Positions 11,274 to 22,400 of a stretch of DNA of 64,000 bases are shown here, piece after piece. A program made the translations under genes and the position numbers. This DNA is from Maylandia zebra. Taxonomy: Eukaryota > Chordata > Actinopteri > Cichliformes > Cichlidae. The notes beneath the pieces are model-generated. The model saw nothing but the letters and a program-made list of their open reading frames with translations, searched no databases and was not told where the DNA came from. Where the stretch lies: NCBI RefSeq assembly GCF_041146795.1, contig NC_135175.1, positions 24,033,075 to 24,097,074 of the forward strand, in the 5' to 3' direction. Every line of letters starts with the position of its first letter. The stretch's first letter is position 1.

Positions 11274-11971
11274 TCAAAAAAACATCCTCTCTGTGTTGAA
11301 GACCTTCAACTTGGTCATAAAGTTGAAGTAGATGAAGGCCAGCGAGACCAACAAGTTCTTCATCAGATAGAGGATGGGCGTAACAAAGCCGAAGAAGGCA
11401 ATGAGGCCAACGCGCACAAAGAAGAAGGGTAAATCCTGCAGGGCTACTCCTAGGGAGGAAAGCAGGGGGCTGTGGGGCATGACCACCACACGCAAGCATG
11501 ATAGGTAGCTGAAGATATAGATGGGAAACACCCAGCCTGAGTAGTAGACCAGAGGATGTCCTGCCACTCTCACCATCTCCACCGTATCCATCCAGAACAT
11601 AAAGCTGTCCACAAACACGTCTGCACGGGCATCAGTGGCGCACAGGAATCTCAGAGGCCCAGTGTATGCATAGGGAGATATGTGGTACGGTGTGGTGCTT
11701 CCTGATGGTTCACTCAATCCAGACATGCCATATGGCCTCCCATTGTTACCTGGTATGCCCGGTAGCGTCCCATTGGTCTCTGGTCGAGCTCCTGCTCCGT
11801 TCTGGCTCCTGTCATTGAGCTGGTTTGCTCCTGGTTGCATAGGAGTGGGCACACCTTGCCTGTGCACAGCTGGCCCTGGCACAGCTGGAGTGATAGGTGT
11901 TACTGGTGCTACTTGTTCCACATGTGTGAGGACAGTGGAAGGGATGTCAGCATCTCTTTCGGTGTCATTAG
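11274..11971 (-). CDS. tmem236: TMEM236 coding exon 4 (terminal)
   Basis: It encodes residues 157-388 and the TGA stop at 11276-11274. It begins with a low-complexity Pro/Gly/Thr-rich linker and continues with the conserved membrane region (LQDLPFFFVRVGL, FGFVTPILYLMKNLLVSLA, IYFNFMTKL). The acceptor is TCTCTCCAG|CTAATG. An ATTAAA (minus strand, 11222-11217) lies only about 50 nt past the stop and may or may not be the polyadenylation signal. Confidence 0.93.
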
Positions 11972-13901
11972 CTGGAGAGAAGAAAAAGAAAACACAATAT
12001 CTTGGATTATATTTACTTAAGCTGTTTATCATCAAGTGGTGTCGGCCCAGATTTACAAAGAGACAGCTGAAGGCTATCAGACAAATAATGTGGCTCACAG
12101 ATATAAACATTAATCTGCTGTTTAGACAGAGGCAATAAATCAAGAGATCGCTCATTCAAACGATTTGGGCTTTGAAGAAATTCATATGAACTGTTTTATC
12201 ATGTGGTTTTTAAGAAAATATATTTCCCTACTTCTGCCATGTCAGATTCAGAAAAATGTAAAAATATATCCTGCTCATTTCCTCATTTTGGATAAGTGAG
12301 AAATGAAGCAGTCCAAAGAAATATCCTGCTCATTTCTTCATTTTGCTCGAGTGATGTATAGAAATGTTCACAGTGTGTTTGCAGTTGCCTCCAAGCTCCT
12401 GCAATGCAAAACCCAGCATACTTTACTATACAAGTCTGCAGCAGAAAGTTCAGGATCTACAGCAGTCAAAGAGTGATTTGTGTAATGTGTTGAGAGAGCT
12501 GCGCTCACCCTGGCCGGTCAGCCTGCAGTGTCGTATCCTCTCCACAACGTCAATGCAGATGAGCGAGAAGAGGACTAGTGACACGGGGAGCTCAGTGAAT
12601 GTATCGTGTTTCAGGTTGTTATTTATCTGAACCTGGATAAACAACCGTAAAATTGTTAGCCTGACTGAGTACTGTAATTATTTACTCACTTTTAATCTTT
12701 ACAGAGCCCACTGGTTCACCTCAATGGTAATAAACATTTTGGGATTTGTCACTTGCAGCGAGGGCATTTGACACAGCCCTAAACAGACGAGTTGCTCATC
12801 TTAGCAGAATTTATGGTTCTTATGTTGAAGCCACTAGATAAGCAAAGGTCAAAAGGTTTGCTTAAGCTTTAAAGAATGCCACAAAAAAGGGCAAATAAGG
12901 TCTGGGCTGTAGCCAGTTAGGAAGTGAAAATGTGCCTCGTGGACATGATTTGACAAGGACAGCATGGACAGGAAGAGGAACCAAGCTGCTTATCAGTAGC
13001 TCCTTATCCATAAGGCTAGATAGTCCTCTCCTGAGATCCATAAGGATTCTCACAGCTCATCACATTTGTTTCAGTGATACTGTGAATCCTGTCATACACC
13101 ATGTTCCCAAACACAATGTTGTAATAGATATATGTTTAAGTTAATAGCAACTTCTTTGGAGTATAAACACAATCACCCAACATGACTACAAAGGATCTAC
13201 AATTACAGGTTGAGTCATGTTACAAGTATAGCAACATACAGGTCAAAGTTCATGATCAGAGCAGAGATAAACCTGATATGACAAATGAAAGCAGTGAGAA
13301 ACAATCTGTTGGGTGTTGTACCTCAGAGCTGGCAATGAGAAAGGCAAAGCAGGGTAATGTGGATAGGATCACATAAACAAGGGTCACTGGCCTCCTGATA
13401 TAAAGACAAAAAAAGGGCAAGAAAGAAAACAAGGGAGGAAGTTAAAGTCAGTGACAGGAATTGCTAAAGCCTGGTATTAACCAGCCAAGTTCTGTCCAAA
13501 CCAGTCACAGGCCAGTTCAGCCTCAAACCAGCTGATCATGTCTCGGTCCCGTAGGACAGCACTGGGATCCCAGCTGCTGAGCATACACAACTCGGACCAG
13601 TTCTCAATCTTCATGTCTGAGAAACTCACCACTTCTTCCTCCCTATGAGAAATTTCTTCTTCATGAAGACCATATACTTCAGGGGTACCCAGACCAGCAG
13701 GGCAGTGGAGGTCACATAGGCAATAGAGGAGGCCACGATCAACCAGTAGGCAGTGCTGCCGTCTCCGGGGGGTTGTGCTGATGTTTTGACCTTTGCAACG
13801 ATGACAGCAAACCTCTGCATGACGATGAAGAGTGGCACGCACAGGCCTGCAAACTGCAGCACCTCGCACAGGGCAAACTTCACCGTCCTCCCTGAGCCCA
13901 T
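11274..13901 (-). CDS. tmem236: TMEM236, multi-pass transmembrane protein 236 (4 coding exons)
   Basis: The coding exons, in transcript order, are 13901-13630, 13394-13322, 12632-12509 and 11971-11274. Together they give 388 aa, near the vertebrate length of about 350. Phases match at each junction (TG|G for Trp91, GAG|GTT for Glu115-Val116, G|CT for Ala157). The start at 13901 gives MGSGRTVKF, which aligns with the human MASGRLIKF start. Hydrophobic segments lie at about residues 9-27, 53-73, 94-113 and 129-148. A Pro/Thr-rich linker follows, then further membrane segments in the last exon after SFMFWMDTVEMVRVAGHP, a block conserved with human TMEM236 (FIMWADTVEMLRVAGHP). The molecular function of the family is not established. 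The gene is head to head with HACD1, as expected from their proximity on human 10p12. The exon 2 donor (GTACAA) is weak. Confidence 0.93.
12509..12632 (-). CDS. tmem236: TMEM236 coding exon 3
   Basis: 124 nt encoding VQINNNLKHDTFTELPVSL and LVLFSLICIDVVERIR, a block nearly identical to human TMEM236 (LPVSLVLFSLICVD). The acceptor is TTATCCAG|GTTCAG and the donor CAGG|GTGAGC. Confidence 0.92.
13322..13394 (-). CDS. tmem236: TMEM236 coding exon 2
   Basis: 73 nt: one base completing Trp91, then 24 codons (RPVTLVYVILSTLPCFAF…SSE), the third membrane segment. The acceptor is TATATCAG|GAGGCC. The donor GAG|GTACAA is sub-consensus but keeps phase with exon 3. Confidence 0.88.
13630..13901 (-). CDS. 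tmem236: TMEM236 coding exon 1
   Basis: It encodes residues 1-90 plus two bases of Trp91, with two membrane segments (TAYWLIVASSIAYV in the second). The donor is TG|GTGAGT. An upstream in-frame GTG would add five residues, but the ATG at 13901 fits the family start. Confidence 0.93.
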
Positions 13902-16090
13902 CCTGTGGCAGCTCACAAAAAGAAAAAGAAGGGAGGGAGACAGGGGCTGTTGTCGCAGTGAGGCGACCCCTGTCCCTCTGAGGGCTGGTCAGGCCTCGGA
14001 CCTCTGCATTGTCTGCCTCCACTAGCATTTTCCACACACCACAGCCCTGGCTCTCTGCTCACCCAACTGCTTACACTGCACTAGGCATTGTGTGCCTTGG
14101 CGTGGCGGTGATGTGACCGGCCCTTTGCTCTCTTTTGATACAACGTACAAACAAAGTTCGTCTAACTTTACACCCTGAAGGACATGCATGTGACACAGCA
14201 ATCGCTTTGGGGCAATCCGAGGTAAAAACAGCATCTCAGCCAGTGTTTTTCAGGCTTATCACATCACAGTCCACACAGCTTTAATGATGTGTACCTTGTA
14301 TTCTTCCTGGGAATTCTCCAACTATAAGAAACACAAGTTAATTACTCCCACAGTATAATCAGCATCCCAGGACTACTGGCTGTAACCCAAGAAACAAGAT
14401 ACCACTAAAAACACATCGACTCCTCTCATGCTTATATATCACCATCTAGTGGCAAAGTGTTCTAACTGCAAAATTTTGGAATCCACACTGTTTTGTAACA
14501 ATTGCAAATGCATTCGTGCTTTGAAATTGCTGTCAGTTCAACATGTTATTGTTCATCAAATTCAGGCGCTTGATTATGATTTGTTGCATCATAATAATAA
14601 GCGACATGAGACTTTTTTCCCCACCAAAGCCCAGCTAGAACTTTACCAGTCAAAAGCATTCATGAAGTAATTTTATCTGTCTTTGGTTCTAAAGCCATCA
14701 AGCCACAGTATCTGCTATGCCACAGACCAATATCGCTGCATAAAAGTGACGACGGAGTAAAAATGTTGCTGAATTGTTTAGACTTGTGTCTGCAAAACCC
14801 ACACAGCTGGACATTGTGCCATTGCTGTCTTCAGACGTGTGAACACTTGATCAAGTAACTGGATCAGGATTAGATAATCTGGACTATATTCAGTGCTGTC
14901 TTCGGTTTGCACACATTTCTACGTGGTGTCATTAGAAGAGCTAATTTTAGATTCTGCATCGACGTGGTTTCTGAAGCAGTTCCTTCATGAGAGCACAACT
15001 CAGTCCAGTACAGGCTGATACCTGTATACTCCCAAGCAATTACAGTCCTGTGCAATACCAACGAAATTTGAAACGATTCAAAATGTTGTATCTTAATAAT
15101 TTAAGTACTTCATCAAATTATTGATTATCAACAATAAATAAAGAAACTGTGAAAAGACTAGACTGAAAGTACAGACCCCAGAGCTCAAAGTCAGTAAAAC
15201 TGTTTTTTATTTGCATTTGTATAGGATTTTCTTAAAATCCTGAAGATCAAGGCTCACATAGCAGATAGCAGATACAGTCGCTATCTAATCAGGGCTGGTT
15301 TTGGCAACTTGCCCCATTGGAGTATGTCAAAATGTGCTTGACATGTGGTGAAACTGTGGCCTGTCAGTCAAGGCCAAATGTATGATACTGCAAATTTTGG
15401 TATCCATACTTTGGTAATACCAAGTAAATACAAGGCCAGTGTTGCCGATACCAATAGTGTTACTGAGACTCATGTAGGGGTTATGTAGGGGTGAACAGTG
15501 TGTTATGATGACATGAATCATCATCAGTTTTTAACTTCTGATCACATTTTAATTACCACTAAATCACTTTGATTTATTACATCAATAATTAGTTAATAAA
15601 ACTAATAAACTAATTTGAGGTATACTGAACACAATTCAATGGGATATATACGTAGAGCAAGGGGTGTGAAACATAAGGCCTGGGGGCCAGAATCAGCCAA
15701 GCAAGGCCTCCAATCCAGCCAATGGGAAGGCTTGGGGAAAAAGTAACCATCAGTTCATAAATTTCGGACTTATATTTTTCATAGGTTTTCCTATATTTTC
15801 ACAGGTTTTACAGCTTTTTCTACTGATAAACACTTTGGCCATGGCCATTTACAACACATTTATAATTACATTATCTATGTCTGCAATTTTACACCTTTAC
15901 TTCTTGCAGTTTAAGTCCAAACAATCATCCTGACAGATCTTTGTCATTTGCTACAACATTTCTTCATCGTGTAGAAAAACTGCTCTTCTTTGTCTTATGT
16001 GATGTTATCTAATTTATAAAAGTTATACCTAAACTTGTTCACGCTGAGCTGAAGATTGGGGTGAAAATAAGCCTGAATTTCTATAGTTGC
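13902..16090. other. Intergenic region between divergent TMEM236 and HACD1
   Basis: It holds the upstream regions of two divergent genes. I see no exon. At about 15655-15760 a segment (AAGGGGTGTGAAACATAAGG, GGCCTGGGGGCCAGA) resembles the end of a dispersed fish repeat, related in style to the foldback element at 35161. The remainder is AT-rich, with no recognised content. Untranslated first exons of TMEM236 could lie here but cannot be placed. Confidence 0.45.
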
Positions 16091-16303
16091 ACCAACTGAG
16101 CCGTGACAAGCCGGCTTTATTTCACTAGTCTTTGCCTCACCGGCAGGCCACGCACTTGTTTCACTAGTCCCGCGAGAGGGGGATCCATGGGCGGATAGCT
16201 AGATAGATGGATGGATGGATGGATGGATAACCCCGCTGCTCCCCTCCCTACTAGCCCCAGCTGTCAGCTCCCTTCCTGACTTCCCCACCCTGCCCCCGGT
16301 ACC
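16091..16303 (+). promoter_or_regulatory. HACD1 upstream/5' UTR region with TGGA microsatellite
   Basis: The 200 bp before the HACD1 start turn GC-rich (TTCACTAGTCCCGCGAGAGG) and contain a (GATG/TGGA)n tract at 16201-16229, only 75 bp before the ATG. The motif TTTCACTAGTC occurs twice, about 40 bp apart (near 16120 and 16159). There is no clear TATA box. The promoter assignment is inferred from position and composition. Confidence 0.4.
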
Positions 16304-16422
16304 ATGGCGTCCAGCGAGGAGGACGGCACGGTTGAGGAGAAGGAAAACAACAACAAAAAGAGAACGAAAAGCACCCTCGCTACCGCATGGCTCACTTTCT
16401 ACAACATCGCCATGACCGCCGG
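16304..16422 (+). CDS. hacd1: HACD1 coding exon 1
   Basis: 119 nt: residues 1-39 and two bases of Gly40. An acidic/Lys-rich cytosolic tail leads into the first membrane segment ([13 protein letters not shown]). The donor is GG|GTACGT. Confidence 0.92.
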
Positions 16423-19400
16423 GTACGTGCGTTATTCCGCCCCTGTCGCCTATTAATAAGAAAGGCAGTGAAGTTATAGCCGCTCCCTAAAAAACCGTAA
16501 GCGTGTGTTGCTGTTTATAGGACTGCGTCTCCGCCGAAAGTGCCTGTTCAGCTCGCTTGGATTTAGCAGTTCGTCGTCGCAATTGAGTTTGAGCAAGCTT
16601 TAGCGGTCAGTTTGGTAGTTTCTACGAAGAAACGAGCGACCGTTATTTGTCTCGAGTGTTGGAAAATGAATGAATGGTGTTTGGTGAAAGTGGCAGGCTG
16701 GCGCAACAGCCGTGTCCAAATAGGGCTGGCTGCATGGTGTCAGCGTCAAGGCCCACAGTGCGTCCGACAGTTGCAGTGATAAGTATAGCCGGACCGCGCT
16801 GACACTGGAGCTCAGGTCTGGGACAGTGAAGTGCTCAATGGGCACATTTTTAATAACAACAACGTTTGTGTGAAGAGAGCTTCCTGTGTTGTGATAAAGG
16901 ACAAACACATGAGAACTTGAGAATAGCGGAGGTGTTGGGGTCACTGGATCAGTGGTGACTAAGCGCTTCCAGTTTGGCGCATGGCTTCAGGTACTGATCA
17001 CTTTAATAATAATAATAATAATTATAACACGAAATAAAACAAGAATATATTTGTGCACATCGTTGTGACTCTGTCCAACTTAGTAACTTGTTTTTCATGT
17101 GTTAGTCAAAGATAAGTAAAATTGCAGCTGTCCAAATCTACTTGGCCCTATGTGGAAAACATTATATACACCCCTCCTCCCTCTATTATCCTCTTGATAC
17201 ATTATGAATTAACTGTGAATAACCCCATTTAAAAAAGAAAATCTGAGTTCAGTTTCACTACCCAAACCCAGGCCTGATTACTGCTAGATGTGTTGGATCA
17301 AGAAATCACTTAACTATAAGCTGTCTGACAAAGGGAAATAGGCTAAAAGATCTCAGATAGCAACGAGTAAAGCCACAATCTACAGAAACGACTGACAAAC
17401 AAAGTAATTGACATCCATCAGTCTGGGATACAAAGTAATTTCTAAGGCCTTCGGCGTGAGAGCCATTATACGCAAATGGAGAAAACTTGAAACAGTTGCA
17501 AACCTTCCCAGTAGAGGTCGGCCTACCAACATTACTCTAAGAGCGCACAAGTGACTCATCCATTAGGTCACAAAAGAACCCAGAACATCTACAGAACTGC
17601 AGGCCTCACTTCAGTTAGGGTCAGAGTTCACGACTGAACAATAACAAAGAGGCTGGTCAAAAATGGCATCCATGGGAGAGTTCAAGGAGAAAACCACTGA
17701 CGACAAAGAAAGGCTCATCTTGCCTAAAGTAACAGTGCTTTGCATAAAAAGAACATCATAGCAACAGGTGGTGGTAGTGTGATGGTCTGGTGCTGCTCTG
17801 TTGTTTCAGCACCAGGACGACTTGGTGTAATTGATGCTTTCTATTAGAAAATCCAGAATGAGAATCTCCAACCATTAGTTCATGGCTGGAAGCTCAAGCT
17901 CCCTCGGGTTATACAGCAGAAAAATGATCCTGGTTTTGGTGTGGTCTAGTCAAAGCCTGAACTGAAATCAGTTTGAGATAGTTTGGGATCATTATGATAC
18001 ACGGTTTAGGGTCCAGTTACTTTTTCACATAGGGCCGAGCAGATTTGGATAGCTTTCCCCCCTCGTAATAAATAAAATGTCATCATTTAAAAACTGTATT
18101 TTGCATCTTCTCTGTGTTTCCTTGTCTAATATTAAAATTTGTGACAAATATGCAAAAAATAGGAAATCGGGAAATGGGGTGAATTCTTTTTCACAGCACT
18201 GGTGTTGGTCTAGAACGTCACAGCTGGTGCGTCCTCAGTGAAAGGTGCATGACATCAGGGAAAGACGTGTACACACAAACATAGGTTTTCCTTATGAGGA
18301 CATTTAGCGACAATATGCATTAAGAAAGCTTCACTTGCGCTCCGCTTATCAGTATGAGATCCTTTTTATAAATCAACTTAAATGGACTCACTGGTGGCTA
18401 TAAACAGCTGAGTGAGGATGCTTCTTGGCTGCTCATCCTATCTACTGTGCAGGATTTTTTAAAGTTTTTTTATATAACATTGCAGCTGGATTTATTTTTT
18501 ATAATATGTTGTTTTTTTTAACATGCACATGCAAGACTTGTGAGTTCTTAGAGGTTTTTTATTCATAACTATTATTAGAACATGTATTAATAGAGCTATT
18601 GTGTTCTACAGTTGTCTCATTCCTAAATTAACAAAAAACAAAGCTCATTAAAGTGTGTATCCTGTTTGTTTTTTGTTTTTGTTTTTTAAATGCCCTAACC
18701 CTTGACTGAATTCAAAGATTTAATCCAATTTTTTTTTTTAGATGTTTTTCTTTATTTCAAATTTTATTTGTCAGGGAAAATCTTCTACTCCCTCACATCA
18801 GAAAGGAGACAGTTGGGGTGGTTTGAGCATCTGGCTAGGATGCTTGCTGGTCCTGGTCGAGCTGTTGGGGTCTTGTCCAACTGGGAGGATGCCCTGGGGC
18901 AGACTCAGAACATGCAAGAAGGAGAGAAGGGATCAATCAAAAGGAAAATCCTGTTTTTCTGTGGTTTTACTTACACATAGAGTAAAGCTGGTGTGTTGCA
19001 GAGAGAGTTTGTAGCTGCTGCTATTCTTTAATATTTCACTGAAAGTGCCGTTACAATTGCCTGATGTAAAATGCTGCAGCTTTGGTTTGCTTTCTCAAGC
19101 TATTCCATTTTGCCCTCTTTATTATTTTGATTTTAGTTGCCAGTTTATTTATTCCAGTGCTCACTTTATGTATGGATAACTGTCTGATACATGTATACTT
19201 ATAAATAGGGCTGCCACAAACGATTATTTTGATAGTCGACTAGTCACCGATTATTTTTGCGATTAGTCGACTAATCAGATCATCCATTGGACGTAAAACT
19301 ACAGCTTATTGCACCAGCAGCATCTGCTCTTATATAACTATCATTAGCTTACAGCTTTAAGTGTTTAAGGTATGTGCTAACTAAAAATAAAGACAAGATG

Positions 19401-22400
19401 ATAGTTTATTAAATTTTAATGAAATCTGCAGATTGTTGTGGTTTAATAAACTCCTTGCTATCTAAAATATAACAGGACACCGGAGTAAATTCTTGAGCAT
19501 CTCACACTTCTGATAATCAGCTGTCTGCTTGACGTTTATTCAGCTGTGTAAAAACTTTAATCTCAGCCAAACCGATTTACTCAGGAACAAATAAAATACT
19601 AAAAAAAAAGCCAAACAATAACATTTTGAAGTTATCTAAGTGACTTATATATATATTTAACCTGAGTAGCGAAAGACGGCGGTGGGTTTGAAAACGATTT
19701 GCCGGGAGTCCGGTGTTCTCACGGCTCTAGTTAGCCTAGCCTAGCCTCCGGTTAGCTATCGAGCTAGTGGGTAACAGACATCTCTGAAAACGTCGGAGCA
19801 CTTTTGAAAATATGTGGTGTCTTGATAAACTGAGCAGATATTTGAGGTTTACACAGTTTATTCTCGCCTGAAAATATGTTAAACATTTATTTTGTGGCCC
19901 AGAAAGAATAATAAGAGTAAAACCAACTAGCTGCCACCATTGTTGGAAACTGAGCTGGGCCGCGCTATGAATTCTGGGACACAGCTTCTTCTTCTTCGGG
20001 GTTTAACGGCAGTTGGCATCCTTGTACATGCAGTGCTGCCATCTTCTGTTTCAGTCTGTTATTACACTCTTAAATCCTGCTACTTATTCCTGCGTCTTTC
20101 AGGATCTTACAAAGCTTCAAACGACACGTCGACTATTAAATCAGTCGTCGACGATTTTGATAGTCGACGTAATCGTGACTAGTCGACTAATCGTGGCAGC
20201 CCTACTTATAAACATAATGTAAATTTGTCTACCATCAGAAATTGTGGCATAGCTGTTGAACCGTGGTTGTGGCCTAGTGAAAAACACAAACAGACCAGTT
20301 TTATGACAATGTTAGGTTTTTTGTATTTGTCTGGTGTCTCAGTGGAATAAACAGGTAACACCAGATAAATAGAGGCAGTAATGTCTGTCTGTTACAGAAT
20401 ACCTTTGAAGAAAAGTATTTATTTTACTTTATTACATGACATGGTGATTGATATAGTGAAAATCAGCATTTAGTGAGAGAATTTTTATCAGCTTTGTAGC
20501 CCAGTATGTCAGCATGTACTGGGAATTCCTTGGTTTCAGTGACAAGGTTAGAAAATGTTAATAATTTTTTTTAGTTTCATTCAGTATTTATGTTGTTTAA
20601 ATTCCCAAGTTTTTTCCCTTTAAATTTACATCTCAAATGTGTTATTATAAGTTTCCTGTTCTATTCATATTGTCATCCTCAGTTTGATGTTATTATGAGG
20701 TGACTAAATGACTTAAATTAGGTTTAAAAGATTATATTTCCAGTTGTGTCACAGTTATTTTTGTTTGTTTTTTCCATTGCAGAAAAATGTCTGTCCTTTA
20801 CACTCATTTTCTCCTTTCACATTTCAGTTGCACTGAGCGGTTGTGTGATTTTTATTTGTCTGCAGGTGGCTGGTTTTGGCCATGGCAATGACACGCTTCT
20901 ACATACAGAAAGGCACACACAAGGGTCTGTACAGAAGTATAGCAAGGACACTCAAGTTTTTCCAGACCTTTGCATTAGTTGAGGTAAGACTTTTAAGTCT
21001 TAGAGACTGTGTGGAAAAAAAAAAAGAATTTCGGCCTGAAAATTGAAGAAAATGCATAACTTTATAGTTAATGGCCAGCAGGGGGCAACAGGTGGTAAAA
21101 AGCTATCGGTCAGTATATAAGTCTATGAGAAAACAACCATACTACTCAATTTTTTTTAAAATGACCTACTTAAACATTTATATCTTGATTTTTATGGTTG
21201 TAATCATCAGTTTTAAGGCTTGTCAACAGGGATATTAAGACCGATGCTAGCTCTGATGTTAATATTTGGTTATTTTGATATTTCAATTGATATTTTATAC
21301 ATTAACGGATTACTCTAACAGTTGTTATATGCAGTTATTTATTTGTTCACACTTGTTGTTGCGTTTGTGGCGTTCAAAAAGGGAAGATGCCCCCTGGTGG
21401 ACAAACTATGAAATGACAACATCCTTAAGATAATTGAAGGGTGTTTCTCACTATTTTCTTTGCTTTAAAATTTCTCTGTTATAAATGCCAGTAAAGATAG
21501 ATTAGTAAGTAGCTTATTTTGGCTGATAATATTATCCTGCCAATAAATCAGCTGAGCTATAATAAATAGACAATAGAGCAGGAGGGTGTAGCTTTATTGT
21601 CCTTGACAAATAGCTACCTAATAGGTGTGCAGTGTTCTTTTTTATATAATGGCAAGTGTATTTTGTCGTAAGCCTGTTTTTCGCTAGCCAAAACTATCAT
21701 CCCAGTAGGATGAAAGTTAGTGAAGGATGCACTTTGCTAACAATGTTTTAGCTGGACAGTTTACCATCTTTTGTTCAAAGATGTTCTTGTCTGGTTTTAA
21801 ATAGCCGAAATAGCAAATGGAAAGTTTCAGAATTAGTCCACAGACCATTGGGTGACACAATGGTGCCATGTCCATCTTTGATTTACAGTCTATAGCGTTT
21901 CCTGTCACAAGTGGGACTTTAGTGAATTAGTGAATTTAAAAAACAAATACTTTTTTCTTAGACTTTAACAAGGCAGTCATTTTTACTGCTGTTTGTGTTG
22001 CTTGTCTTACAGGTGGGACATTGTGCCATTGGTATGTGACAACTTACATGAAAATATTTGGCTAATTTGTACAGATTCAGATAAATTCCCTCATCTGGCC
22101 ATGTATTTATTGGTGATTTTTGTTTCTTACTTTGGCTGTGTTGCAGGAATCGTGAGGACTTCTGTGATTGTAACTGGGGTTCAAGTGTGTTCGCGGATTT
22201 TTATGGTTTGGTTCATCACCAACAGCATCAGACAGGTGACTTTTATGATAAACCGCAACTCCGTGACTTTTTACAATTGATCAGTCTTTAGTTGACAGAT
22301 TTCACCACAGTACTCTTAACCTCCACACACTGTATGTATTGTCACAACTATTCTGGAACACAGTCTGTCCAGTTGCTTTTTTTCCCCCACATAAAAATCG

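Noticed and set aside
11680-12138. 152-codon plus-strand frame
   Set aside because: It is the antisense shadow of the low-complexity part of TMEM236 exon 4.
13477-14037. 186-codon minus-strand frame overlapping TMEM236 exon 1
   Set aside because: It is an alternative frame of the exon and its flanks; the real frame is fixed by homology to TMEM236 and by splice phases.
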